Source of the DNA: Yoonia rosea
Lineage (GTDB): Bacteria; Pseudomonadota; Alphaproteobacteria; Rhodobacterales; Rhodobacteraceae
DNA length: 64,000 nucleotides
Assembly (NCBI RefSeq): GCF_900156505.1
Contig: NZ_FTPR01000002.1
Coordinates: 186,001-250,000 of the forward strand
Direction: 5' to 3'
The position numbers and the translations under genes were made by a program. Under the pieces are notes generated by a model. That model was not told the DNA's origin and searched no databases. It saw only the letters and a list, made by a program, of their open reading frames with translations. Of the stretch, positions 35,874 to 44,207 are shown piece after piece; the stretch's first letter is position 1, and each line of letters opens with the position of its first letter.

Positions 35874-37354
35874 CGGTAAGGTTTGCGCAGAATTTGCAGA
35901 TTTGTATCGGTGTTTTTGGCGTTGAGGATGTCTTCGCCATAGCCTGACGTCAGCAGAATACGGATGTGCGGATAGGTCGCCACGATGTGCCGTGCGAGCG
36001 CGAGGCCATCCAGTTCCCCTGGCATCACCAGATCGGTAAACACCGCGTCTATCGTGTCTTTCTGACGCAGTATTTCGGCAGCATCATCGCCGGACCCGCA
36101 TTCTTCAACAACATAGCCCAACTCCTTGAGCCGCGCGACAGTCAGACGGCGCACCTGAGGGTTGTCTTCAACCACCAAGACAGATTCCCCGTTCGCCGCG
36201 TGGCGGTTGATGCTTTCTCCGGCGGTGCGGCGCATTACAGGGGCTTCACCTAGGATCGGAAAATACAGCGCGACTGTCGTTCCCAGCCCTATCTCGCTGT
36301 AGATTGCAACATGGCCACTGCATTGCCGCACAAAGCCATAAACCATCGCAAGCCCAAGTCCGGTGCCGCGCCCGATGGGTTTTGTCGTAAAGAACGGTTC
36401 AAACGCCTTTTGTTGCGTGTCCGGCCCCATGCCGATGCCGGTATCGGTCACAGAAATGCGGACATAGTGGCCCTGCGCCACGTCAAGTTCCTGCGCGACG
36501 TAAGTGTCATCTATCAGGATGGTCTCTGTGCGGATGATCAACTTGCCACCATCAGGCATCGCATCACGGGCGTTCAGCGCGATGTTGATCAGCGCGGATT
36601 GCAACTGCGTGGTATCGGCGAGGACAATCGGTAACGGATCGCTGCGCTCAAAGCTGATGTCGTACTGCGGATCAAAGGTGCGCCGGATGAGGACCGTGGC
36701 TGCATCACAGGCCTCATTCACGTCGGTAGGGTCGCAATGCGTCATTGTGGTGCGCGCAAATGCGCTGATCCCCGCAGTCAGTTCTGCACCCAAATGCGCC
36801 GCCTCGACCGCATCAGACAGAATTGCCTGATTGTCCTCGCCGTCGATCCTTGCCTCCAACAGCTCGAGATTGCCAATAATGACGGTCAAGATATTGCTGA
36901 AATCGTGACTGATCCCGCTGGTCATCTGGCCGATCGCATCGACACGCGCAGACCGCGCCAGGGCATCCTCGGCCGCCTTGCGTTTACTCTGATCGTGCAG
37001 GATTGCGATAAAGTAGGTCTGTCCTGCCTGCTCGGCCTTCCCGATGGACAAATGCAACGGAAAGGCGGTGCCATCGCGCCGCAGCCCTTCGACGGCACGC
37101 CCCAACCCGATAACCCGCTCAATGCCGGTAGTCAGATAGTTTTCCATAAAGCCATTGTGCCGATCCGCGAGCGCCTGCGGCATCAGGATATTGACGCTTT
37201 CGCCAATCAATTCCGCAGGATCATGGCCAAAGAGACGCCCAACAGCGGGATTGGCCTGCAGGATCACGCCTTCGGCATTACTCACCAGAACCGCATCAGG
37301 CATCGCATCGAGCAGGGCCATGAACAAAAGCGCATCGCGTTGGTCATCGCTCAT
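35825..37354 (-). CDS. FixL-like hybrid histidine kinase with haem-type PAS domain
   Basis: This 509-residue cytoplasmic protein has a PAS domain at about residues 14-125, a HisKA domain with phospho-His near 150 (TSGISHDFSNILTVIIGN), a HATPase domain (NIALNARDAMPDGG and TGLGLAMVYGFV) and a C-terminal receiver domain with VFTDLVMPG. The PAS resembles FixL: His66 matches the haem-ligating His and Arg86, 20 residues on as in FixL, matches the O2-contacting Arg. The two propionate-contact residues are replaced (Asn72, Arg80). ATG at 37352-37354 follows GGAAAGG. An oxygen-sensing role is strongly suggested but unproven. Confidence 0.9.
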   Translation of the reverse strand: MSDDQRDALLFMALLDAMPDAVLVSNAEGVILQANPAVGRLFGHDPAELIGESVNILMPQALADRHNGFMENYLTTGIERVIGLGRAVEGLRRDGTAFPLHLSIGKAEQAGQTYFIAILHDQSKRKAAEDALARSARVDAIGQMTSGISHDFSNILTVIIGNLELLEARIDGEDNQAILSDAVEAAHLGAELTAGISAFARTTMTHCDPTDVNEACDAATVLIRRTFDPQYDISFERSDPLPIVLADTTQLQSALINIALNARDAMPDGGKLIIRTETILIDDTYVAQELDVAQGHYVRISVTDTGIGMGPDTQQKAFEPFFTTKPIGRGTGLGLAMVYGFVRQCSGHVAIYSEIGLGTTVALYFPILGEAPVMRRTAGESINRHAANGESVLVVEDNPQVRRLTVARLKELGYVVEECGSGDDAAEILRQKDTIDAVFTDLVMPGELDGLALARHIVATYPHIRILLTSGYGEDILNAKNTDTNLQILRKPYRQSDLANALSALFDGG

Positions 37355-37403
37355 CAGGGTCTGCCTTTCCACACTGAGTGTTCACGCAGAGTGACTCCTA
37401 TTA

Positions 37404-37417
37404 TTGAGAAAAATCAA
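37404..37417. promoter_or_regulatory. FNR/FixK-like box (one mismatch)
   Basis: TTGAGAAAAATCAA lies between the divergent hybrid kinase and host-attachment-type genes. There is one mismatch in the left half. Confidence 0.55.
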
Positions 37418-37470
37418 CTGCACCCCGCGCCATGCCCATAGATTGCCCGAAACTCACGGGAGAAACGGCG

Positions 37471-37908
37471 ATGAAACCACATAAAACGTGGATTGTACTG
37501 GCGGATTCCAAACACGTGCGGATTGCCGTCAATGATGGCCCCGGAAAGGGCATCTACGGCCACAGCACCGAGGGACTGGAAGCGCCGCCTGTCACTGAAC
37601 TATCCGATGCCCCGGGAATGACCACTGCGCCCGTTGGGCCAAACCGTGGCAATATCTCTGACCCCGATTTCAAAGGGCTCGCAGCGGCAGCATTTGCCGA
37701 TGACATTGTTGCCTGTCTCGAGGCTGCGCTGGATCAAGGCGAATTTGAGCGTCTTGTTCTTGTGGCCTCTCCCGCCATGCTGGGTATCCTGCGCAAGGCG
37801 CTGACGCCGAAAGTCAAATCTGCTTTGCGCGCCGAGGTACCCAAAGATCTGACACATATCCCGCTGACTGAACTCCCTGATCATCTGACTGAAATCATGC
37901 TGGTCTAG
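37471..37908 (+). CDS. Host-attachment family protein (baeRF-like)
   Basis: This 145-residue protein matches the family annotated as protein required for attachment to host cells. It begins TWIVLADSKHVRIAVNDGPG, has the acidic DPDFKGLAAAAFADDIVACL helix, and ends ELPDHLTEIM. There is no signal peptide, so the surface role in the name is doubtful; the fold is related to release-factor-like domains. ATG follows GGGAGAAACGGCG. An FNR-like box lies 54 bp upstream. Confidence 0.8.
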   Translation: MKPHKTWIVLADSKHVRIAVNDGPGKGIYGHSTEGLEAPPVTELSDAPGMTTAPVGPNRGNISDPDFKGLAAAAFADDIVACLEAALDQGEFERLVLVASPAMLGILRKALTPKVKSALRAEVPKDLTHIPLTELPDHLTEIMLV

Positions 37909-37936
37909 GCAGTGATCCCCGCGCGCGCTGTCAAAC

Positions 37937-37950
37937 TTGATGCATGTCAA
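37937..37950. promoter_or_regulatory. FNR/FixK box upstream of the phasin gene
   Basis: TTGATGCATGTCAA is a perfect match to TTGAY-N4-RTCAA, 56 bp before the phasin ATG. Confidence 0.75.
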
Positions 37951-38005
37951 CGCCGATTTCGTCGCAACGCGCTAAAATCTCTGCAGTAAGAAACAAGGGG
38001 AACAG

Positions 38006-38371
38006 ATGATGTCGAAATCAGAAAATGAGACTGCCGCTAATGATACCCTGCTCACAATGGGTAAGGCATGGATGAAACAATTCGAGGATGCGGGACTCTA
38101 TCCATTGGGATTGATGCATACCGGATGGTTTGACAAAGTTGCCGAAATCAACGCCGAAGTTGCGAATTTTATCGCAGACCGGATCCGCGAAGATGCCAAG
38201 ACCCAAGGCGAACTGTTGAAATGCAAGTCCGCCGAGGAATTGCAGAAAGTGCAGATGACGTTCCTAGAAAAAACCTACGCCCAATACACCCTTGAGACAG
38301 GCAAGCTGATCAAGATGGGAATGGAAATGATGCCGGTCGTCGATGGCCAAACCAAACACACCCCCGTCTAG
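38006..38371 (+). CDS. Phasin-like protein
   Basis: This 121-residue helical, amphipathic protein has no signal peptide. KAWMKQFEDAGLYPLGLMHT and a long helix (AEINAEVANFIADRIREDAK followed by CKSAEELQKVQMTFLEKT) resemble small phasins that coat polyhydroxyalkanoate granules. Phasin-like proteins also act as stress chaperones. ATG follows AAGGGGAACAG. A perfect FNR box lies upstream and a terminator hairpin downstream, so it is a single-gene unit. Confidence 0.72.
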   Translation: MMSKSENETAANDTLLTMGKAWMKQFEDAGLYPLGLMHTGWFDKVAEINAEVANFIADRIREDAKTQGELLKCKSAEELQKVQMTFLEKTYAQYTLETGKLIKMGMEMMPVVDGQTKHTPV

Positions 38372-38402
38372 ACGAAATGCGTAGCCAGCAGAGCGACAAT
38401 AG

Positions 38403-38432
38403 CCCCGTTCAGTTACACTGGGCGGGGTTATT
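38403..38432 (+). terminator. Terminator of the phasin gene
   Basis: CCCCGTTCAG-TTACA-CTGGGCGGGG (10 bp with two G-U pairs) is followed by TTATTT. Confidence 0.75.
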
Positions 38433-38460
38433 TCCGCGAGGATCAAGCCCGCGCACCTGC

Positions 38461-39342
38461 CTAGAGCTTGTTCAACGGCACTTTGAGCATCTCGTTGCCG
38501 TCCTGATCTCTCGGCACTTCGCCCGCACGCATGTTCACCTGTAGCGACGGAATGATCAGGCGGGGCATATCCAGCGTCGCATCGCGCTCTGTGCGGAATT
38601 TGATGAACTCGTCGCGCGTCTTGCCGTGACCTACGTGGATATTATGGGCTTTTTCCTCGGCGACAGTGGTTTCCCATTTAATATCGCGTCCATTGGGACC
38701 GTAGTCATGGCACATGAAAAGACGCATGTCGTCGGGCAGGGCCAACACCTTCTGGATGCTGTCATAGAGCGTGCCCGCGTCACCACCGGGGAAATCGGCA
38801 CGTGCGGATCCGCCGTCAGGCATAAACAGCGTATCACCGACAAAACAGGCATCACCGATAACATGCACCATACAGGCAGGTGTATGCCCCGGCGTGGCAA
38901 TGACAAAAGCTTGCATATTCCCGATCTGATAAGTGTCGCCTTCTTTGAACAAAGCATCAAACTGCGATCCGTCGCGCTGGAATTCCGTGCCTGCGTTAAA
39001 GATCTTGCCAAAAGTGTCCTGCACAACTGTGATCTTCTCACCTACACCGATCTTGCCACCCAGCTTTTCCTGAATATAGGGGGCTGCGCTTAGGTGGTCG
39101 GCGTGCACATGGGTCTCGATGATCCAGTCGAGCTTCAGGCTGCGCCGCTCGACTTCAGCGATCAGCGCATCGGCGCTGTCATAGGTTAGGCGGCCTGCGG
39201 CATAGTCGATATCCAGCACACTATCAATGATCGCGCAATGATCACCGTCAGGTTCCGACACGACATAGCTGATCGTATTTGTTGCCTCGTCAAAGAAGGG
39301 CGAAACATGGGGTTTGATCGTCATATCAAAAGGATAAGGCAT
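38461..39342 (-). CDS. Metallo-beta-lactamase-fold hydrolase, persulfide-dioxygenase type
   Basis: This 293-residue protein has the metal-binding THVHADHLSAAPYIQ motif at about residues 77-91, ATPGHTPACMVH and FVGDTLFMPDGGSARADFPG, the last typical of ETHE1/Blh sulfur dioxygenases. It would oxidise glutathione persulfide in sulfide detoxification. ATG follows GAGGAGAAACTG. Upstream are a near-perfect palindrome like the SqrR/BigR operator (39364-39379) and an FNR box (39403-39416), suggesting control by both sulfide and oxygen. Confidence 0.85.
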   Translation of the reverse strand: MPYPFDMTIKPHVSPFFDEATNTISYVVSEPDGDHCAIIDSVLDIDYAAGRLTYDSADALIAEVERRSLKLDWIIETHVHADHLSAAPYIQEKLGGKIGVGEKITVVQDTFGKIFNAGTEFQRDGSQFDALFKEGDTYQIGNMQAFVIATPGHTPACMVHVIGDACFVGDTLFMPDGGSARADFPGGDAGTLYDSIQKVLALPDDMRLFMCHDYGPNGRDIKWETTVAEEKAHNIHVGHGKTRDEFIKFRTERDATLDMPRLIIPSLQVNMRAGEVPRDQDGNEMLKVPLNKL

Positions 39343-39363
39343 CAGTTTCTCCTCATAAAATAC

Positions 39364-39379
39364 ATTACGATATCGGAAT
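39364..39379. promoter_or_regulatory. Candidate SqrR/BigR operator
   Basis: ATTACGATATCGGAAT is palindromic at all but one position pair. It resembles the ATTC-N8-GAAT pattern reported for sulfide-responsive SqrR/BigR repressors. It starts 22 bp upstream of the start of the persulfide-dioxygenase-type gene. Confidence 0.55.
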
Positions 39380-39402
39380 ATATAGATGGCTCAGCGCCTT
39401 CA

Positions 39403-39416
39403 TTGATCGAAATCAA
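39403..39416. promoter_or_regulatory. FNR/FixK box upstream of the metallo-hydrolase gene
   Basis: TTGATCGAAATCAA is a perfect site, 61 bp before the ATG of the minus-strand hydrolase gene. Confidence 0.75.
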
Positions 39417-39418
39417 TC

Positions 39419-39733
39419 CTACCCCATACATTTGCGGCAGGTGACGGCGTAGGGCACGGCATCCAGACGTTCCGGAGAGATGTCACCTCCGCATTTGGCG
39501 CAAATGCCATAGGTGCCCTTCGCGATCCGTTTCAACGCATCATTCAAGAGCCCCACCTCTTTCTGATTGCTCAGTCCAAGGCTGCTCAGGACTTCGTCGT
39601 CTTCAAGATCAATAGCCTGATCTTCAAGATCGGCCGGAAGGGGTTGATCAAGATCGTCAGAAATCTTCTGCATATGCGCAGTCAGCTCTGCAATCCGGTT
39701 TTCGATCTGTGCTTTGCGTTCTTCAAAAGCCAC
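39419..39733 (-). CDS. TraR/DksA-type zinc-finger protein
   Basis: This 104-residue protein has an N-terminal coiled coil (about 1-60, AFEERKAQIENRIAELTAHM), an acidic LEDDEVLSSLGLSN turn and a C-terminal zinc finger with Cys pairs in GICAKCGGDISPERLDAVPY and TCRKC. Proteins like this bind the secondary channel of RNA polymerase. GTG at 39731-39733 is chosen since GGAAGGACAGGCAC precedes it; the longer frame lacks a ribosome site. It is divergent from DUF2267 across an FNR box. Confidence 0.87.
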   Translation of the reverse strand: MAFEERKAQIENRIAELTAHMQKISDDLDQPLPADLEDQAIDLEDDEVLSSLGLSNQKEVGLLNDALKRIAKGTYGICAKCGGDISPERLDAVPYAVTCRKCMG

Positions 39734-39825
39734 GTGCCTGTCCTTCCATAACTTTGGGATGGGGCGCACTCATTCCGCCCGTAATCCAGATGCCCCAGCT
39801 ATGTCAGCTTCGCCCCCAACGTGCT

Positions 39826-39839
39826 TTGATTTTGATCAA
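39826..39839. promoter_or_regulatory. FNR/FixK box between TraR/DksA and DUF2267 genes
   Basis: TTGATTTTGATCAA is a perfect site. The same 14 bases recur at 46823-46836. It is placed to serve either divergent gene. Confidence 0.75.
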
Positions 39840-39899
39840 TACCAGCCCCGTGCGTTCCGGTACCAGTGGTTCGTAAACCCAGTGAAAAGGAAATTTGTG

Positions 39900-40328
39900 A
39901 TGAGCCGGATGATCCATGTCTTTGAACGCACGACCCATGAGGCACATGAATGGGTGAACGATCTGGCCGGACGCACCGGTTGGACCAATGAACGCGAGGT
40001 CCTGCGCTTGCTGCGTACTGTACTGACCAAAATTCGTGATCATCTTCCGGTCGATGAAATGGCACAGTTTTCGGCGCAGCTTCCGATGCTTGTGCGCGGG
40101 ATGTTCTTCGAAGGCTGGCAGCCAAAACTGACGCCGGTTCAGGAACGCCACGCCGCGGATTTCATCGCGGCGGTCGATGCGCAGGTCGGCGATGTGATCG
40201 ACTATCAGGGATCAAAAGACATCAAGGCGGTCTTCAACGTCATCAATGCCCATATCTCACGCGGCGAAGTAGAAGATGTTCGCGCGTGCCTGCCACAAGA
40301 GTTGCGCGATTTATGGCCCGTGCCATAG
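39900..40328 (+). CDS. DUF2267 family protein
   Basis: This 142-residue helical protein begins HVFERTTHEAHEWVNDLAGR. VLRLLRTVLTKIRDHLPVDE and LPMLVRGMFFEGWQP are characteristic of DUF2267, and the C-terminus VFNVINAHISRGEVEDVRAC repeats the pattern. ATG at 39900 follows AAAAGGAAATTTGTG. The function is unknown; the family commonly travels with stress genes. It is probably under the FNR box 61 bp upstream. Confidence 0.83.
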   Translation: MSRMIHVFERTTHEAHEWVNDLAGRTGWTNEREVLRLLRTVLTKIRDHLPVDEMAQFSAQLPMLVRGMFFEGWQPKLTPVQERHAADFIAAVDAQVGDVIDYQGSKDIKAVFNVINAHISRGEVEDVRACLPQELRDLWPVP

Positions 40329-40348
40329 GGCGACCGCACCTATGCCAT

Positions 40349-40957
40349 TCACCCCACCCGTGCGGCGACCCATGGCAGCGCCTGCGGCAAGAGCGCCTCA
40401 AGTGCCGCTTGAAAGCTCCTTGCAATTGTATCGGCCCGATCATCGGCAACCGGCAACACCGTGGCAAACCGCTGTGTGCCCAACACCCTTTGATCGCGGT
40501 CACGCAACACAGTCAGCTCGAACGACACCCGCGCCACAAAACTGCCATCTGTTTGCCGATCAACCCCGAAGGCATCAATCCGCGTCAGCAGCACCGCATC
40601 AGGCACGGGGCCCGCCCCTTGTGCGCCCACAAAGCCGATCTGCCCACTGGACGCGATTGACTGGATCAGGACCGTCTGGAACATATTCGGCACGGTATCG
40701 GCCCAGCGCGCATCAGGCAGATAAGTGACAGAGAGCGGGTCCTGCTTGATCAAGATCCGGTCGGTGGCGATCGCGGCAGCGGCGCTTGGCTCAAGCACCA
40801 GCAATGTCCGCGATGATCGTCTTGTCTGACCGGCGCTGCTGACAGGCTGCAAGGCATAGGTATCGCGCGGAGCGGCCGCGTCATTGAGAACCCCGAGTGC
40901 CGTGCAGCCGGGCAGGGCGAGTGTCGCCAACATAAAGGTCCGTCTTGTCAGGGTCAT
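40349..40957 (-). CDS. ABC-type transport auxiliary lipoprotein (PqiC-like)
   Basis: This 202-residue lipoprotein has signal peptide and lipobox LALPGC (Cys18), so it is membrane-anchored on the periplasmic side. The segments RDTYALQPVSSAG and ARWADTVPNMFQTVLIQSIA are typical of the PqiC/YmbA family that partners MCE lipid transporters. It lies 5 bp after the MlaD-type gene and ends the four-gene operon. It would link the MCE protein to the outer membrane. Confidence 0.85.
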   Translation of the reverse strand: MTLTRRTFMLATLALPGCTALGVLNDAAAPRDTYALQPVSSAGQTRRSSRTLLVLEPSAAAAIATDRILIKQDPLSVTYLPDARWADTVPNMFQTVLIQSIASSGQIGFVGAQGAGPVPDAVLLTRIDAFGVDRQTDGSFVARVSFELTVLRDRDQRVLGTQRFATVLPVADDRADTIARSFQAALEALLPQALPWVAARVG

Positions 40958-40962
40958 CGGTC

Positions 40963-42162
40963 TTACCTCCGGTATTCGGGAACACGGTTATCCAGCACAA
41001 AACCTGCGGGGTCCTGGTTGATACGCCGTATAAGATCATTCAGGGCACGGACAGCGGCGCGCGCTTCGCCACCCAAGGCGCCAAAGTCACGCATGCCGGG
41101 GCTGATCGCAGCAATCGCGCCGCGCGCCTCGGCAACGCCAGCACGCAGATCAGCCATGATCGCCGGCACATCATCCGTCACTGTCGCGACAGTGCTGGCC
41201 AAATCAGTCAGCGCGGCACGGGTATCGGCCAAGGCAGGGCCCAAGTCATCCACCATCAGGCCATCAGCACGCACAAAGGCCTGGTCGGCGCTGGCAAGGG
41301 CAGTATCCGCATTACCCAATGTCGTGCGCAGATCATCAGCCAATGGGGCGAAATCCTCTGTGACCAGCGTATTGATCGCAGCAATCGCTGCATTCGCCTG
41401 ATCTATGGCAGGCCCAAGATTTTCGATGGCGGTGTTCGCATTACCAAAGGTTTCAGTGATCGCGGCAAAAGACCCGTCAGCGGCATCCAGCGTCGCCCTT
41501 GCACTGTTTCCCACACCGTCGAATTCAGCGACAAAACCGGTGACCTGTGCGGTCGCCGCGCGCAGTGTTTCGGAGATATCAGAGAAATCCGCCAGCGCCT
41601 GTTCCAGTCCGTCGGTCGCATTGTCGACGTTCTCCAAAATACTGCGCACACGTTCCTGATTATCGGGGCCCGTAAGCTGCTCAAGCTGGGAGACAATTCT
41701 AGAGGCATCCGCGATCAGATCGGGCGCGCTGCTGACAAGTGACTGAAAAGTCGATTGCCGCGACGGGATAATCGGGACCTCGTTGCCATTCAGCGGGATG
41801 ACCGGAGCACCGGGCGCACCGCCTGACAGCGCAATATAGGCCACGCCCGTCACACCCTGTGATTCCAGCCGCGCAATGGTATCGACGGCAACCGGCGTGG
41901 TGGAATCAATTTCCACCGCAACATAGGCTTTGCTGGGGTCGTCTTCCCAGATGCGAATGCCCGTCACTCTGCCAACAGAAACCCCGTTGAACAGCACTTC
42001 TGCGGATTGGTCCAGACCCGACACATTGTCAAAGAGCACGCCATATTGCGCGTATTGACGGTCGATCTGGACGCTGGCCAACCACAGGAAAAACCCCAGA
42101 CCGCCCAGAATTCCCAGCAAGGTAAACAGGCCGATAATGATAAAATTCGCACGGGTTTCCAT
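40963..42162 (-). CDS. mlaD: MCE-domain lipid-transport protein (MlaD family, long form)
   Basis: This 399-residue protein has one N-terminal membrane helix (about 8-28) and an MCE domain at about 38-115 (YGVLFDNVSGLDQSAEVLFN and GVSVGRVTGI). A long helical C-terminal region of about 250 residues, rich in Ala/Asp/Thr heptads, could form a periplasmic barrel or needle, as in PqiB/YebT-like proteins. E. coli MlaD is much shorter. ATG shares its A with the stop of the ATPase gene. Confidence 0.9.
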   Translation of the reverse strand: METRANFIIIGLFTLLGILGGLGFFLWLASVQIDRQYAQYGVLFDNVSGLDQSAEVLFNGVSVGRVTGIRIWEDDPSKAYVAVEIDSTTPVAVDTIARLESQGVTGVAYIALSGGAPGAPVIPLNGNEVPIIPSRQSTFQSLVSSAPDLIADASRIVSQLEQLTGPDNQERVRSILENVDNATDGLEQALADFSDISETLRAATAQVTGFVAEFDGVGNSARATLDAADGSFAAITETFGNANTAIENLGPAIDQANAAIAAINTLVTEDFAPLADDLRTTLGNADTALASADQAFVRADGLMVDDLGPALADTRAALTDLASTVATVTDDVPAIMADLRAGVAEARGAIAAISPGMRDFGALGGEARAAVRALNDLIRRINQDPAGFVLDNRVPEYRR

Positions 42163-42938
42163 CAGATGGTTTCCTTTTGTGCCAAAGCGGCGCGGGCGCG
42201 CGGGCCTTTGAAGTAGGCTTGCACCCACGGGTGATCTACGTCCTGCATTTCCGCCATCGTCCCCGTGGCCAGCACGCGGCCTTCAGCAAGAACAGCAATA
42301 CGGTCACAGATTGCATGCAGGCTATCAAGGTCATGCGTGACCAGAAATACCGTCAAACCCAATGCGCGGCGCAATTGCGCAATCAGCGTATCAAAGGCCG
42401 CCGCACCAATCGGGTCCAGTCCGGCCGTCGGTTCATCCAGAAAGACAATCTCGGGATCAAGCGCGATTGCGCGCGCAAAACCGGCCCGCTTGCGCATCCC
42501 ACCGGAAAGTTCGGAGGGCATCTTTTGCAATGCATCTTCGGGCAAGCCCACCATGCGCACCTTGATCGCCGCCAGTGCCGCGCGGGTTTCGGGCGACAGC
42601 GCAAGCTGTTCACGCATCGGCGCCTCGACGTTTTGCTGCACGTTCAGCGATGAAAACAGCGCGCCATCCTGAAACATCACACCCCAGCGGCGGCGCAAGC
42701 GGCGGTAGTCCTCGGCACTGGTATCACGGACGTTTTCGCCAAAGACGGTAATCTGGCCGTCAGCAGGCTTCAGCAGCCCCACAACGGCACGCAGCAACAC
42801 CGATTTGCCAGTCCCCGATCCGCCCACGATCCCGATGATCTCGCCCTGCCGCACATCAAGATCGAGGCCGTCATGGACCGTATGCTTGCCGAAACGGGTG
42901 ACAAGGCCGCGAACACTGATGATAGGGGCTTCGTCCAT
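42162..42938 (-). CDS. mlaF: Lipid-transport ABC ATPase (MlaF family)
   Basis: This 258-residue ATPase has Walker A GGSGTGKSVLLRAVVG at about residues 34-49, signature LSGGMRKRAGFARAIALDP, Walker B IVFLDEPTAGLDP and H-loop LVTHDLDSL. The GGMRKR form of the signature is the MlaF/Ttg2A mark. It overlaps the genes on both sides by one base, giving a translationally coupled E-F-D set. Confidence 0.93.
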   Translation of the reverse strand: MDEAPIISVRGLVTRFGKHTVHDGLDLDVRQGEIIGIVGGSGTGKSVLLRAVVGLLKPADGQITVFGENVRDTSAEDYRRLRRRWGVMFQDGALFSSLNVQQNVEAPMREQLALSPETRAALAAIKVRMVGLPEDALQKMPSELSGGMRKRAGFARAIALDPEIVFLDEPTAGLDPIGAAAFDTLIAQLRRALGLTVFLVTHDLDSLHAICDRIAVLAEGRVLATGTMAEMQDVDHPWVQAYFKGPRARAALAQKETI

Positions 42939-44065
42939 CAGACCCCCAACACGGCAAAAAAGATCGAAAACAGCGCATCCGCGGCGATCACAAGAAAGAT
43001 CGCCAACACCACAGAGGTCGAGGTCAGATGCCCCAGAGATTCCGCATTACCCTTGACCTGCATCCCTTCAAAGCAGCCCACAATTGCGATGATCAACGCA
43101 AAGAATGGCGCTTTGACCAGCCCCACGAAAAGGTGCTCAACACCTGTATTGCTGACAAATCTGGACTGGAACACACCCGGAGAAACGCCAAGTTCAATCC
43201 ATGACATAAGCGCCCCGCCGAACAGGCCCGCAAAGTTGGCGATGATCCCCAGAACCGGCAACATGATGGCTAAGGCGATCACGCGAGGCACGACCAACAC
43301 TTCCACCGGATCAAGCCCGAGGGTACGCATCGCATCGATCTCTTCGCGCATTTTCATAGACCCAATCGCGGCGGTAAAAGCCGAACCGGACCGTCCCGCC
43401 ACGATAATCGCTGTGAGCAGAATACCGAGCTCACGCAAAATCGAGATCGCGATCAGATCAACGACGAACACCTCTGCTCCAAACTGGCGCAGTTGTGCAG
43501 CCCCCTGAAAGGCCAGCACGACACCGATCAGGAAGGCCATCAACGACACAATCGGAACAGCGTTCAGCCCCACCTGCTGCATGTGGTGCACAATGGCGGT
43601 CCACCTGATCCGCCCCGGCCGCACGATCAACCCTGCAACCGTCGCAACAACGCGGCCAAGGAACCCGACAATCGCCATTGTCTTTTGAAACGCGCTGACC
43701 GTTGACCTCCCCACCTGTTCGAGCCTGTCGGCGACCGATTTTTTCGGTGCAACGGGTATGTCTGTTTCCGGCATATTCTGGCGTAAGGTCTCGATGAGAT
43801 CGCTTTGCAGGGATGTCGCGCCCGTGATCTTCGGCATCCCGCCAGCAGCCTTGATCCGGCGTTCCAGCGTTACAACGGCCCAAGCACCCGCCGTATCCAA
43901 CCGTGTGACACCGCTCAGGTCAATCGTTTCAGCCTGACCTTGCTGTGCAAGCAGGCCGTCCACTGATCCGATCAGGAAATCCCCCTCCAGCACAAGAACA
44001 CCGTCCACAAAATTCATTTGCGGGGTGGTGGTCTTATCGGCTGGGCGCGATCGGCGAGTGTCCAT
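42938..44065 (-). CDS. mlaE: Lipid-transport permease with N-terminal STAS domain (MlaE family)
   Basis: This 375-residue protein has an N-terminal STAS domain (about 15-110, IDLSGVTRLDTAGAWAVVTL), as a separate MlaB protein would supply, fused to an MlaE permease (about 140-375) with RELGILLTAIIVAGRSGSAF and EEIDAMRTLGLDPVEVLVVP. ATG at 44063-44065 follows AGAAGG. It is the first gene of the transporter operon. A perfect FNR box lies 35 bp upstream. Confidence 0.92.
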   Translation of the reverse strand: MDTRRSRPADKTTTPQMNFVDGVLVLEGDFLIGSVDGLLAQQGQAETIDLSGVTRLDTAGAWAVVTLERRIKAAGGMPKITGATSLQSDLIETLRQNMPETDIPVAPKKSVADRLEQVGRSTVSAFQKTMAIVGFLGRVVATVAGLIVRPGRIRWTAIVHHMQQVGLNAVPIVSLMAFLIGVVLAFQGAAQLRQFGAEVFVVDLIAISILRELGILLTAIIVAGRSGSAFTAAIGSMKMREEIDAMRTLGLDPVEVLVVPRVIALAIMLPVLGIIANFAGLFGGALMSWIELGVSPGVFQSRFVSNTGVEHLFVGLVKAPFFALIIAIVGCFEGMQVKGNAESLGHLTSTSVVLAIFLVIAADALFSIFFAVLGV

Positions 44066-44099
44066 ATCCACCTTCTATGTCGGCGCGATTCAAGGTGCG

Positions 44100-44113
44100 T
44101 TGATCAAGGTCAA
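44100..44113. promoter_or_regulatory. FNR/FixK box upstream of the Mla-type operon
   Basis: TTGATCAAGGTCAA is a perfect match to TTGAY-N4-RTCAA, 35 bp before the mlaE-type ATG. Confidence 0.72.
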
Positions 44114-44132
44114 GGACCGCAATGACCCCCTG

Positions 44133-44146
44133 TTGATAAACATCAA
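44133..44146. promoter_or_regulatory. FNR/FixK box upstream of the 48-residue protein gene
   Basis: TTGATAAACATCAA is a perfect site, 33 bp from the previous box (start to start) and 62 bp before the small gene. Confidence 0.75.
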
Positions 44147-44207
44147 TCACACAGCCGCATCGATGGCTAGTGTGCGCCTTGCAAACACACATGGAAAGAG
44201 GCCCATT

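Noticed and set aside
40756..40769. TTGATCAAGATCCG resembling an FNR box
   Set aside because: The right half is broken (ATCCG) and it lies inside the lipoprotein coding region.
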